Under the pieces are notes generated by a model. The model was not told the DNA's origin and ran no database searches. It saw only the letters and a program-made list of their open reading frames with translations. Below, piece after piece: positions 1 to 17,832 of a DNA stretch of 17,832 nt (position 1 is its first letter; every line of letters begins with the position of its first letter). The stretch is from Botryococcus braunii (taxonomy: Eukaryota > Chlorophyta > Trebouxiophyceae). The position numbers and the translations under genes were made by a program. The stretch lies in contig KV908650.1 in the NCBI GenBank assembly GCA_002005505.1, forward strand, positions 143,287 to 161,118, in the 5' to 3' direction.

Positions 1-11
1 TCACATTTCAG

Positions 12-720
12 TCCGGAATTTGCCCTTGCCAGGATTGTCAAAAGGAGGAATTCGCGCCGAAATTTCCACACAAATTCGACCTCGTTGGAGTTCCCAATAT
101 CAGTTTATTGGCCTGGTACTACGGGAGGAAGCAGGTTGACCTTTGTCGGAACAAAGTGATGGACCCGTTGGGAGACCGCACGCCTGCACGCGCGCACTCC
201 TGCATGGACACTTTCACTGAATGTGTGCATTTGAGAAGCGGGGGCCTGGTGTTTAGGCGGCGAGGAGGCTGTATGTGAGTGCGGCCGCAAAGTTGGAGGC
301 CGTCCTGAAGGCAGAACCTAATAACATACCCGCACAGAGAACCCTGGGGCTCACTTTGCACGCGCTGGGGACCCTGCAGCCGGGTTCCCGCACGCCACAG
401 GACCGCACCTTTCTGCAGGTACACCTGTTGCTCTTCCTGGCTTCCTTGCTCTCGCCCTTGGGATGATTGTTGGGTGTGCACCAGCTGTGGGGCACACATT
501 CAGACTGAAAAGTGAAGCTCATACTAGCCGCTAACCACGTAACCCCTCTTATTGTCCTGTGATGTCCCTCTTCGTTGTTCCCTAATGGTTGTGGACCCCA
601 CTTGCCTTGCTGCCCGTGCCGCATCCCTTTCTTCTCACGTCGCACATGAATTGTGGTTTTTGTTTCTTGCAGTCAGTATCCCTTTCATGCGTGTGCGTCC
701 CATGCGTGCGCACGGGCGCC

Positions 721-802
<82 letters not shown>

Positions 803-1155
803 GTGTCATCGTGTGCGCGTAGGTCTGTGTAATATAATGTTTTGCAGCCCCCTGTTTCTGGTGATGGCTGAAGTAAGTTGTTCCGTCCATGCCAGAGGCT
901 TTGCTTGGGTGAGGTTGTGCATTTCCCAAGTCTTGTTTGGTCCCTCCATCACCTAGTATCCTGAAGACCGCAACTGGACATTTGGGAGAACAGGAAGCAG
1001 CATGGTATTTGGCGCCCCTCGTGGAGGCCAACCCAGGGGACCAGGAGGCTGGCAATGCTCTCCGCCAGATCAATGTGCTGCTGCCGTCCTTCCCGGACCC
1101 TAGAGATGTGGAGGATCCCTCCTGGGAGGCCAACGGCATGGGATCCTACCAGTAA
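12..1155 (+). CDS. C-terminal part of a TPR-like protein (3 exons, 5' end outside window)
   Basis: Proposed exons are 12-134, 257-418 and 967-1155, ending at the TAA at 1153-1155. Seen: each exon starts after AG (ttcag, tttag, gaag), the donors are CAG|GTTGAC and CAG|GTACAC, and all joins are phase 0, so one frame runs through. The first exon has a small Cys cluster (CPCQDC). Its end joins the second exon to give a helical stretch (YYGRKQ-AARRLYVSAAAKLEAVL) followed by KAEPNN; the A-x3-L/F-x2-A-x4-P spacing resembles the second helix of a TPR unit. The third exon repeats the pattern (AAWYLAPLVEANPGDQEA) and ends in an acidic, Pro-rich tail (FPDPRDVEDPSWE). Intron 2 holds a TG repeat. Known: TPR units mediate protein-protein contacts. 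I do not recognise the family, and the function is unknown. The third exon could instead start at 957 after ctag, but that frame gives a low-complexity reading with an early stop. Upstream exons are missing. Confidence 0.55.
727..799. repeat. (TG)n microsatellite, intron of TPR-like gene
   Basis: About 36 uninterrupted TG units, lying within the intron between 418 and 967. ORFs reading through it encode only Cys-Val or Thr-His repeats and are not genes. Confidence 0.97.
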
Positions 1156-2620
1156 TCACCCCACCAACAAACGCGCACATGCGGCCAGATGGGTTTCTGT
1201 CACTCCCAAGCAAGGTACACATGCCGAAAGGGGGACGGCCTGATATAATTTAGGAGGAGGAGGAGGAGGAGGACGAGGAGGAGGAGGAGGAGAGTTCAGT
1301 TGTAAAGCCCTTACAAGTTTAGTTGTTTTTGATCATTTCAGCGCTCTCGTCTTGACCCTCACTAGTCATTGTGGTGGGGGTCACGTGTAATTTGTCCTCC
1401 TCTTCGAAGAGGAGAAGTTCCTCCTCCCAGCGTCCTGTAGCTGCTTGGTTCCGATGTCATTGACCTGGTACTTTCAAAGAAAGAATCCTGTCTCCGACTC
1501 CGCTCTCCTGTGGAATGAGCATCCCAGCAATTGCATGTTACCACGGGCTGTATTGACAAATTAGATGGTCGTAACTTAGTCATTTGCTATCAATTGTTTG
1601 CGCTGTAGCATGGGAAGAGGCCCTTTCTGAGTAAAAGGATTGCCATTGCCTTGCTGCCAGGGTTGAGCCAATGACACTCGTGAGGTGTTCACATGAATGA
1701 GAATCAGCTGTTCTGCAGTTGTGTATATCATCTGGTCTTGCCGGTACGTACTCATAAAATGCAGATGTGTATATCCTGCGGTCTCACCGGTACTTATAAA
1801 CTTCAAGCCAAGTGTTTGCTGCACAAGAACCAAATTCATGACATTGAGATCACATACTAAGAAGTACAGATAATGTGGAACAAATCGGCATATCTTCATA
1901 GTATATACAAACTCTCATTACTCTTGCGCTTAAAAGAGTCGCTTTTGAAGACATCAAGAAGAATGCGTTGTTTGATGAACTTCGTACGGATTCATTTAGA
2001 CAATTTCTTCACAACGTTGCAAGTCGGCCAAAGTAGGGACTTGGGCCTATAGGTTGGCCCTCAGCCCCGGGAGTTGACTACATGCTGTAATTCCAAACAT
2101 GTTAGTTTAGAAATGTTCCATGTCGTTGTACATCACGCATTTAAATTTTCCACAAAATTTTTGCATCCCCTTCAAAACTCAAAAAATGCTCGCCCAACGG
2201 AGTTGCCTGCCGAGACCCACATTTCTCCCTACAGCGACTGGATATCCTGCAGGTTACTATTTGGCCAGACTCTTGTCTCTTCTCTACAGCGACTTTCCAA
2301 AACTTCGTATGCACTGCCAGTCACAACTTTTCCGACCGCATGTACTCTCCTCCATCTCTCGCACAATTGCCCCTTTTAAAATATTCAGCCTCTGGAAAAA
2401 GACATGGACCGCACACCCAAAACTTCGGCAATCTCCCCTCACACTATGTAACATCATTGTACCTAGATCGGATCAGACATACAGCTCTGTCTCACGATCA
2501 TGAAATTGTACATCGCCTCGCCTACAATATCGCACCACACTTAATGAAATTTCCCGACCACGCTTCCCTAAATCTTCTCAGCCCGCACAGTTACCTCTCT
2601 CCTACTTCCTACTCCTCGGC
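1156..2620. other. 3' flank and intergenic DNA, no recognisable gene
   Basis: This lies downstream of the TPR-like gene stop. It holds a GGA-rich tract (1253-1293) and an 18-bp perfect palindrome (1397-1414). A 107-codon minus-strand frame (1576-1899) has no recognisable motif. From about 2070 the plus strand is C-rich and G-poor, which lowers stop-codon density and creates several overlapping open frames. TGTAA motifs, which serve as polyadenylation signals in some green algae, occur near 1301 and 1385 and could mark the 3' end of the upstream gene. Confidence 0.6.
1253..1293 (+). repeat. (GGA)n trinucleotide tract
   Basis: A 41-bp GGA/GAG repeat with one interruption (gacgag), about 100 bp after the stop codon of the TPR-like gene and probably in its 3' UTR. 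Confidence 0.9.
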
Positions 2621-8421
<5,801 letters not shown>

Positions 8422-8991
8422 TGTCCTATCAAACGAAATTCAAGCACTGCTACGGCAATTGGCCGACGTCGTGTGTTTCGACTGTTTGATTTGTGTCGAG
8501 GGTTCCTCCATATCCCTGTAGCGGACGCACGCCCCAGCTGTCACGTGGCGGAAATCTTCGTCACGTGGGGTCCAAGTCCCGCTTCGCAGCCTCTGCGGGC
8601 AGACTGCCGCTCACTTGCAGGAGGTCCCAAGAGCAGCTTCCTCGCAGTGGCGAAGTACGTAGGTCCACGATAATGTTACGTGCTGTTCAAGTCATACCCC
8701 GTGACTCACGGGACAGGCTCAGACCGTAGGGGCCTAGGGTGCGGCCAACTCACTGTGGGGTCCTGTGCGCAGGTAGTGGGGACATTTACATTATATTTTA
8801 CCCCCAACAGACTCGCACTGATTTCTTGTTGCCACGACCTTGGACATCGGCAAGCGAGCATTTTGGTTCGAAGACCGAGTCACGTACATTTTATTGTACG
8901 CAAAAGCATCGTCAATGTCATTAGTCATGTGTTTGGTGTTCTCCTTCATGCATTCCCCTTGTGACAGAGGTCTGATCTGAAGGAGTGCAGA
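8422..8991. promoter_or_regulatory. Divergent intergenic region between CCT and zinc-finger gene
   Basis: The cytidylyltransferase reads leftward from ATG 8419-8421 and the zinc-finger gene reads rightward, so this 570-bp stretch probably carries both promoters if the candidate first exon at 8992 is right. No protein-like frame is recognised in it. Its clearest signal is the CACGTG pair listed separately. No TATA box is obvious at a convincing distance. Confidence 0.45.
8541..8568. promoter_or_regulatory. Paired G-box motifs (CACGTG), 20 bp apart
   Basis: TCACGTGG occurs at 8541-8548 and again at 8561-8568, about two helical turns apart, roughly 120 bp upstream of the cytidylyltransferase start codon. 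Known: CACGTG is the core site of bHLH and plant/algal bZIP factors. The regulatory role here is inferred from position and spacing. Confidence 0.4.
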
Positions 8992-9236
8992 ATGGAAATT
9001 AAGCTGCCGACCAGCTTTCGCCACAGCTGCTCACATTCGATATGTCCGCTTCATTCAAACTGCGGTTTGCAGCAGAAGTCATGGCTGATGCACCGCCGCC
9101 TGTGGTATCGTCGACGAACGAAGGCTGTTCTGGATCGCGATGAGGTTTCACAAGTTTGCGAACTAAGAAGCAGAGACATAACCTGGCCCTTCGGAGTACA
9201 ATTTTTTCTTACATCTTTCATACTTGGCATTCCAGG
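8992..9236 (+). CDS. Candidate first exon of zinc-finger membrane protein
   Basis: An ATG-initiated frame rich in Ser, Arg, His and Cys, of transit-peptide-like composition, that reaches a near-perfect donor (CCAG|GTGAGT) at 9236/9237 in phase 1. That phase would fit a join to the acceptor at 9754 (G + GT, Gly). Nothing conserved is visible in it. Other routes exist: an acceptor-like ctttag at 9412-9414 and CACAG before 9513 could introduce extra exons. The 5' structure is therefore unresolved. Confidence 0.3.
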
Positions 9237-9753
9237 TGAGTGTAAAGCTGGTTTGCAACCCTTTCTCCTCCAGCTCGCTCCTCGCTTTGTCCTGTTTGTG
9301 ACACTGGTAAGATGTATGCTTGGAAAGGCCAGCTTGCGATACATGGTGATGACACTGCCATTTAAAAAGTTTAAGGATTTCTAATTACATTTTCTCCTTT
9401 GCTGTCACACTTTAGAAGCGCTTGGCCCCTTGCACAGGATAACTCGTGTTCAACATCATGGCTGCACACTTCCCTTATTAAGTTTTGCCCAAAGTTAATC
9501 ACTCTACACAGGACGCAGCACTCGTGCTGTCCCGACCCACCGCTGTGCTGATGGGTTGCTCAATTCTATGTTTGACAATGGTTCCAGCCCCATTCTCTTG
9601 CACAAGATGAACTGTCCTTCTCTCGAATGCCATGCCTGCATTGTTACTGTGCATGATCGTAGGTGTTGACGATCCATAGCTGGACTGGAAAGCAGGTGCA
9701 AGTACTGCAGGCACAAAATTGGAATTAATAGCAATGGGTTTCCTGGCAAGCAG

Positions 9754-11297
9754 GTTCCAGCATTGCAGGGGAAGACATTGCAAGTAATGGCTGGACAAAC
9801 CCTGATTTGTCACAACCATATATGCCTGGGCCTGTGGATGTGGGCTGGGAGATTTGGGTTGGCTTTGCTGCTGGCCTCATCCCTTTCTTGATTGGCTCTT
9901 GGGAGTTCGGCAAGCGCATCGTGGGTCCCCAACCTGGGAGCCTTGTGGTACCCCTAACCAGATAATGTAAATGTGGTCTAAAATATTGACAAAAGGCTTT
10001 TGAGGGACGATATGTCTAATCTGAAGCCATCCATGTAAGACAACTTCTCCCCAAATTATTGTATACTGTACTTACACAATCTAGACTGTCAATATCTTGA
10101 CAAGGGCCGCCCAAAAACAGCAGAATATTCTTAAAATATTTGATAATGCAAACATTAATGGCTTAAATTATTCAGCGTCCTCAAAAGTGATTTGTTCATT
10201 AGCTTCAGTAAGCAAGTCCTATCCAACTTCCATAGAATATTATTTCAAGTCTCCTACACAAATGTTGTGGCCCATGCAGACTTCATAGCCTCAGCAAATA
10301 GCAATCTAAGATTACTGTGCCCTTGCTTGATGCGTGCCTCACCCTTCTGTTGGGCTTTCATTACATCAGTAAATGCCATAGATAGTAATCATGAGTGTTT
10401 TCCTGCACAACTGAAACATTTCCAAGCACCCAGTGCTTGGAAACGCCCAGGGTTGAATTTTTTGCCGCTCAGAAAACATAGGCATGAATTATTCTTAATG
10501 ATCTGAACCTGAAGCCTACATATGTTTTGTTGGGCGGCGAAACACTGGCATGTTTCGGCGATAACTTATGTAAACTCAGTACATAGTGGACAAGGTCCAC
10601 TCAAAGAATTGTAAACATATTAATGTGCCAAGAGATCCTTGGCATGCTCTGAATTATAAGAAGGGATTTGTAGCTTGTAAGTTAAGGGCACATTGATGGG
10701 GCACTCTCTGGGGAAAGACACAGGAACATTTGTGACAAAGCACAAAACGCTTTCAGGAGTTTCTTTTGTGAATGTTGAGGAGCTGTTGAGGAGTTGTTGT
10801 ACTGGAATTCACTGGGGGTGCATCCTTGTTTGGGGATTTCAACAGATTATCCAGCAGAGGTGTCAGGTTTGTAAGGGATCTGGACTTGTTGAGAAAGGGC
10901 GCTTCTTGAGGAAATGCCCCGAGTGTGGGGGCTTGTTCCCCTGGTTGGGCTGGAAGACTTTTTTCACGAGTACAGCGGCTCCAGGAAATGGCGGTGTACT
11001 ACGGGCTCCTCGAGGCCAGACTAGCATTTTTTACAGGTACTTGGAGCCAACCTGTCTTCTCCTCTCGCTCAACCTTGGAATCATGTAGTGTACTCAAAAA
11101 GTTTGGTGTGGCGCAAGGAGCTTTGATATGCAGCTTAATGTGTGCATGGTTCTGGCAGGGTTCCTTCTGTGGAGGAGGCTAAGAAGACAGGGGAGGAGTA
11201 TGCTGCAGCTGAAAAAGCTGCTGCAACAGAGGATGTTCAGACACAGGGCCAAAGTGAGGCGGTGACGCAGGAGAGACCCTCCAAGCATCCTTTCTGA
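9754..11297 (+). CDS. Plastid-type membrane protein with DnaJ-like zinc finger (3 exons, 5' end unresolved)
   Basis: Exons about 9754-9920, 10846-11036 and 11159-11297 (TGA at 11295-11297). The joins ATC|GTGGGT to caacag|ATT (phase 0) and ACAG|GTACTT to ggcag|G (phase 2) restore one frame. Seen in order: a Gly/Pro/Asp-rich segment; a membrane helix (GWEIWVGFAAGLIPFLIGSW) followed by basic EFGKR; a zinc finger CQVCKGSG...CPECGG, i.e. two CxxC pairs ten residues apart; a Trp/Phe-rich segment (LFPWLGWKTFF); and a charged, Ala/Glu/Gln-rich tail. Known: CxxCxGxG repeats occur in DnaJ-type chaperones and in plastid assembly factors without a J-domain. This one has two CxxC motifs instead of DnaJ's four and no J-domain is visible. 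Inference: a thylakoid or envelope protein with the finger near the membrane. The left exon boundary could also be 9732. N-terminal targeting exon(s) are not established. Confidence 0.7.
10419..10443. repeat. Perfect 11-bp hairpin
   Basis: TTTCCAAGCAC and its exact reverse complement are separated by three bases (CCA), within the 925-bp intron of the zinc-finger gene. A second perfect hairpin of 7-bp arms (TGCCAAG / CTTGGCA, loop 5) lies at 10626-10644 in the same intron. Confidence 0.85.
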
Positions 11298-14156
11298 CTC
11301 CATGTCATAAAGAAAGATGTTTAAAGCGGACAAAAATTCGGATGTTGCTGTGGAAAAGTACCACAGTGGTGACTCGAGGGAAATTTTGACGCAAACGAAT
11401 GTTTATTTGTTGCCCTGCTGGGGCAACAGACGACATCCTGCTTGAAGGCGAGGGTCTCTAGATCTGAACCTAGATCTGGAGCCCCTTCTGGTCCTACCCC
11501 ATGCTGGGCAGGAGCTGTGCAAGTGGGAGGACCGTGGCACTGCGGCATAAATGATGGTTACAGCAAGGAGGGACAGCAGGGACGCGTTAGGGCTCAGCAA
11601 CAGATGGAACTGCCCCAGTGGCCCAGTGTGGTGTAAGCACCATGTTTGAGGGTGGGGATATACACAGATTGCACTTCCAGTGTGGAGGACTGTTTGCCTG
11701 TCGGGTGGAGCAACATTGGAGCTGTCGGGTGGAGCAACATTGGAGGGTTCATGGCAGGCTATGACAAGAAATCAAGGTTACAGATAAAACCGTGGTCTTG
11801 GGCCTGACAGAACAAGCATTACACGTTTCATTATCACCCTGGCAGATATTGGACAGCGTTGCACTTGCAAATTTTGTTTTAGAGGAGGTTTGCAGCAGGA
11901 GGAGAGTGCTGCATTATGACGCTGAATGTACAGATGGAAGTTTATGTTTATAAGTCCCCATGAAGAACTGCAATTACAGCCCCAGCGTGTTGTACCAGAC
12001 TCCAAATTGTCTTTTGCTAGTGTATCTCTGGACATTTACCACCGGCCCTCAGCCCATCACTGGCCCATCGTACCGGGTCGTTTGAGACACAGATATGTTG
12101 ATGTGCTGAGGGCCTGTGAGGGGGTGAGGGTTTTGGCGTAACTGCTGCAAATCTCTTAAGCCTTTAGATAATGAAGCCGGCAATCACAATAGCTGTCACG
12201 TCCATCAAGGGTACTACTTTATATGGTCCAAGCAAGACACGCTCGAATTTCCGCAGAATCATGATCCTAGTGGACTAGCGCCAATACTGTTGATACAAGC
12301 TGCTTATGTGCGATTTCAACTTCCACCTTCTTTGTGAACATTCGTGTGTGGCCTCCTGACTTCTGATCGAACATCTGGGGGAGTTGCATCTTATGCCCTA
12401 GCCTTGTTTAAGCGGCACCAATGGCGTTCTAGACAAAGTTAGAATAGGCTTCACTCTTAAGTTTAAAAGCAGTACTACTACAAAACTTGTTGGTATCCAA
12501 GCTAAATAAGATGCTGCTGTATTGCAAGGTAATCAACCTACAAAAGGTACTGTAGTACTACAAGTCTTGAGTTAGGGTAACACAGCTAGGCTTGCAATTG
12601 GAAATGGTGGAGCTCTAAAAGGGGTTGGCACATACCTGTACAGAGGACAGTCTTCCCCCGGAGGGGGATTGTGTTTTGCCATCGCCAAATTAATCCGAGG
12701 ATATCTGCTTAATGCCTGGTGCTCCTGTGGGCTGCCACCTTGCTTCTTGGTGGACGGGACACCCCGCTCGTAGGAACACTTCGATTAAGGAGCTGTTCCT
12801 TCCCCCGGTCTGTAGCTTTTCCTCCAATTTTGTTGTGTGCAGACATTTCCTCCACCTTTCTTGTGTGCAGATTATCTCCATACAGTCATTAGCGGTTGAT
12901 GAGGTGGTGAATCTCCCAAAAAGCCTAGAACACAAAAATCCTTTGCAAAGTTTTTATTTAAGTCCATCATAACCAAGGACTCGCTGCCGAACGAACAAGG
13001 GGTTTGGGACCTGATGCAAAGCATTGGCAAACGCAGATTTTCAAGAACGGGAGGTTTGAAACACAGAAAACGGGCCTCATCAACCATGCCAAACGAGTAC
13101 AGGCTCCACGACAAGAGTCTAAGAAAAGGAAGACTCTCTGTGCATGGCCACCTGGAGCGCTTAATTCCATTTCAGAGAACGGTTCACGTGCACTATCATA
13201 ACATTCAATTCCTCTTCTTCCCTTGAATTTCCTCAAGAATTCCATCTTAATTCTATGGGTCCGCGCGAGATCTTGGACCATGTGGGGACACGTGCAGCAA
13301 CGGATACGCTGAAGTACATGATGTCGGACTCGACCCATCGGCCAGGGGAGCTCTTCGATACATCAAGGATGCCAATTTCACTTGTCGGAGAGAATATTAA
13401 TCTATTCCTTTCGTCATAGCTAGTTCATGCCATTGATGGAGACGGAAGCGCATTGCGTGTAACCCCGCACCCCCTCATTCGGTGGCGTCGGTAAGGCCTC
13501 GTCTTTCTTGGAGCGGGAAGGCATGAATTCAGTAGGCCGGGCCTCTTTGACAGAATTCTTTTAAACATTCTAGGGGTTCCATGTAGTATCCCTGCTTTCA
13601 TTGTTTGCAGTATTATAGGTGCGAAGTTAAAGGTCCGATCGCTGTACAACCCAGCATCTGTATAACTTTTTTTGGCCAAGCAAGTACCTAAGGGATGCGT
13701 ATATTTGTTAAATTGGTCGTTGAATATTTTGTCATTGCTGTCAACGACGTGCCGAACGGGTACACGGACTACTAGAATTCAAAATTTGAACCTTTACAAA
13801 CGGCATCTATCAGCGCTTCTTGGCCTTACATTCCATATACATCGTGAAATACAGGTATATAGCTTCTTGAAGCACATAAGATAAATGTGTTCTAGTAAAG
13901 GTAATGCTTATTGCTGTTTCGAAGGTCATGACGTCTACATGGACGCATCGCCACCACACACGAAACTGTAATTAGTGGCTTCCCAAAAACTACGATTTAT
14001 CGAATTAAAAGTGCACACTGTGAGAGACTAATGTGTCATTTTCCATGACAGAGTAATGGGAGCTTGTGTCAAGCTGAGCCAAATTGAACGAGTGGAACGA
14101 ACTGATCCCATTACTTGTTCCAACACATACAAAGGTTCGATGGGGAGGTGCAGAGA
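11298..14156. other. 2.9 kb without a recognisable gene
   Basis: It lies between the stop of the zinc-finger gene and the start of the malic enzyme gene. Short frames with ATG exist on the plus strand: 11926-12141 (71 codons) and 13255-13419 (54 codons, MGPREILDHVGTRAATDT...). Longer basic or hydrophobic frames lie on both strands at 12690-13340 and 13425-13680. None carries a motif I recognise, and none can be joined convincingly to another by splice sites. A 24-bp tandem duplication lies at 11698-11745. A TGACGTC element (13929-13935), a bZIP-type core, is 220 bp upstream of the malic enzyme ATG. A small or fast-evolving gene cannot be excluded. Confidence 0.5.
11698..11745. repeat. 24-bp perfect tandem duplication
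   Basis: The unit beginning CTGTCGGGTGGAGCAACATT occurs twice back to back (11698-11721, 11722-11745) with no mismatch, 400 bp downstream of the zinc-finger gene. The length is a multiple of three, but the frames through it stop soon on either side. Confidence 0.93.

Positions 14157-17832
<3,676 letters not shown>

Noticed and set aside
9499..9919. Minus-strand frames of 64-106 codons.
   Set aside because: Part overlaps the exon coding the membrane helix of the zinc-finger gene on the plus strand. The minus reading has no recognisable motif.
13255..13419. A 54-codon plus-strand frame (MGPREILDHVG...).
   Set aside because: It looks protein-like, but it is short, unrecognised and unsupported by splice-compatible neighbours. 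It is mentioned only in the gap entry.

Overview
This is a stretch of nuclear DNA from a eukaryote, most likely a photosynthetic alga. The genes are split into short exons. All 15 proposed introns are GT-AG, and they connect exons whose reading frames only join up after splicing. Dinucleotide repeats, poly-purine/pyrimidine tracts and minisatellites fill introns and intergenic DNA. One gene encodes a membrane protein with a DnaJ-type zinc finger of a kind I associate with plant and algal plastids, which points to a plastid-bearing lineage such as a green alga. That placement is inference; no rRNA or organelle marker is present.

Layout, left to right. (1) Positions 12-1155, plus strand: the last three exons of a gene cut by the left edge, with a TPR-like C-terminus. 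(2) 1156-4641: gene-poor DNA between two converging genes, with a GGA tract, a long CA repeat and one orphan ORF. (3) 4642-8421, minus strand: a complete seven-exon gene for choline-phosphate cytidylyltransferase (367 residues). Its intron 5 carries about 800 bp of microsatellites. (4) 8422-8991: a divergent intergenic region with two CACGTG boxes exactly 20 bp apart. (5) About 8992-11297, plus strand: a gene whose clear part is three exons (membrane helix, two-CxxC zinc finger, charged tail); its 5' end is unresolved. (6) 11298-14156: 2.9 kb with no recognisable gene. (7) 14157 to the right edge, plus strand: the first 40% or so of a mitochondrial-type malic enzyme. It has a presequence, the catalytic Tyr and Arg, and probably the first codons of the exon that supplies the catalytic Lys.

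The genes do not form an obvious pathway. Cytidylyltransferase makes CDP-choline for phosphatidylcholine. Malic enzyme makes pyruvate, CO2 and reduced cofactor in mitochondria. The zinc-finger protein is probably a plastid membrane assembly or chaperone factor. The notable non-coding signal is architectural. In both well-resolved genes, an exon with phase 0 at both ends (120 nt in malic enzyme, 81 nt in the cytidylyltransferase) sits between complementary dinucleotide repeats (GA/CT and CA/GT). That arrangement could fold the pre-mRNA and favour in-frame exon skipping or circular RNA. I found no mobile-element coding capacity, CRISPR array, tRNA or rRNA.
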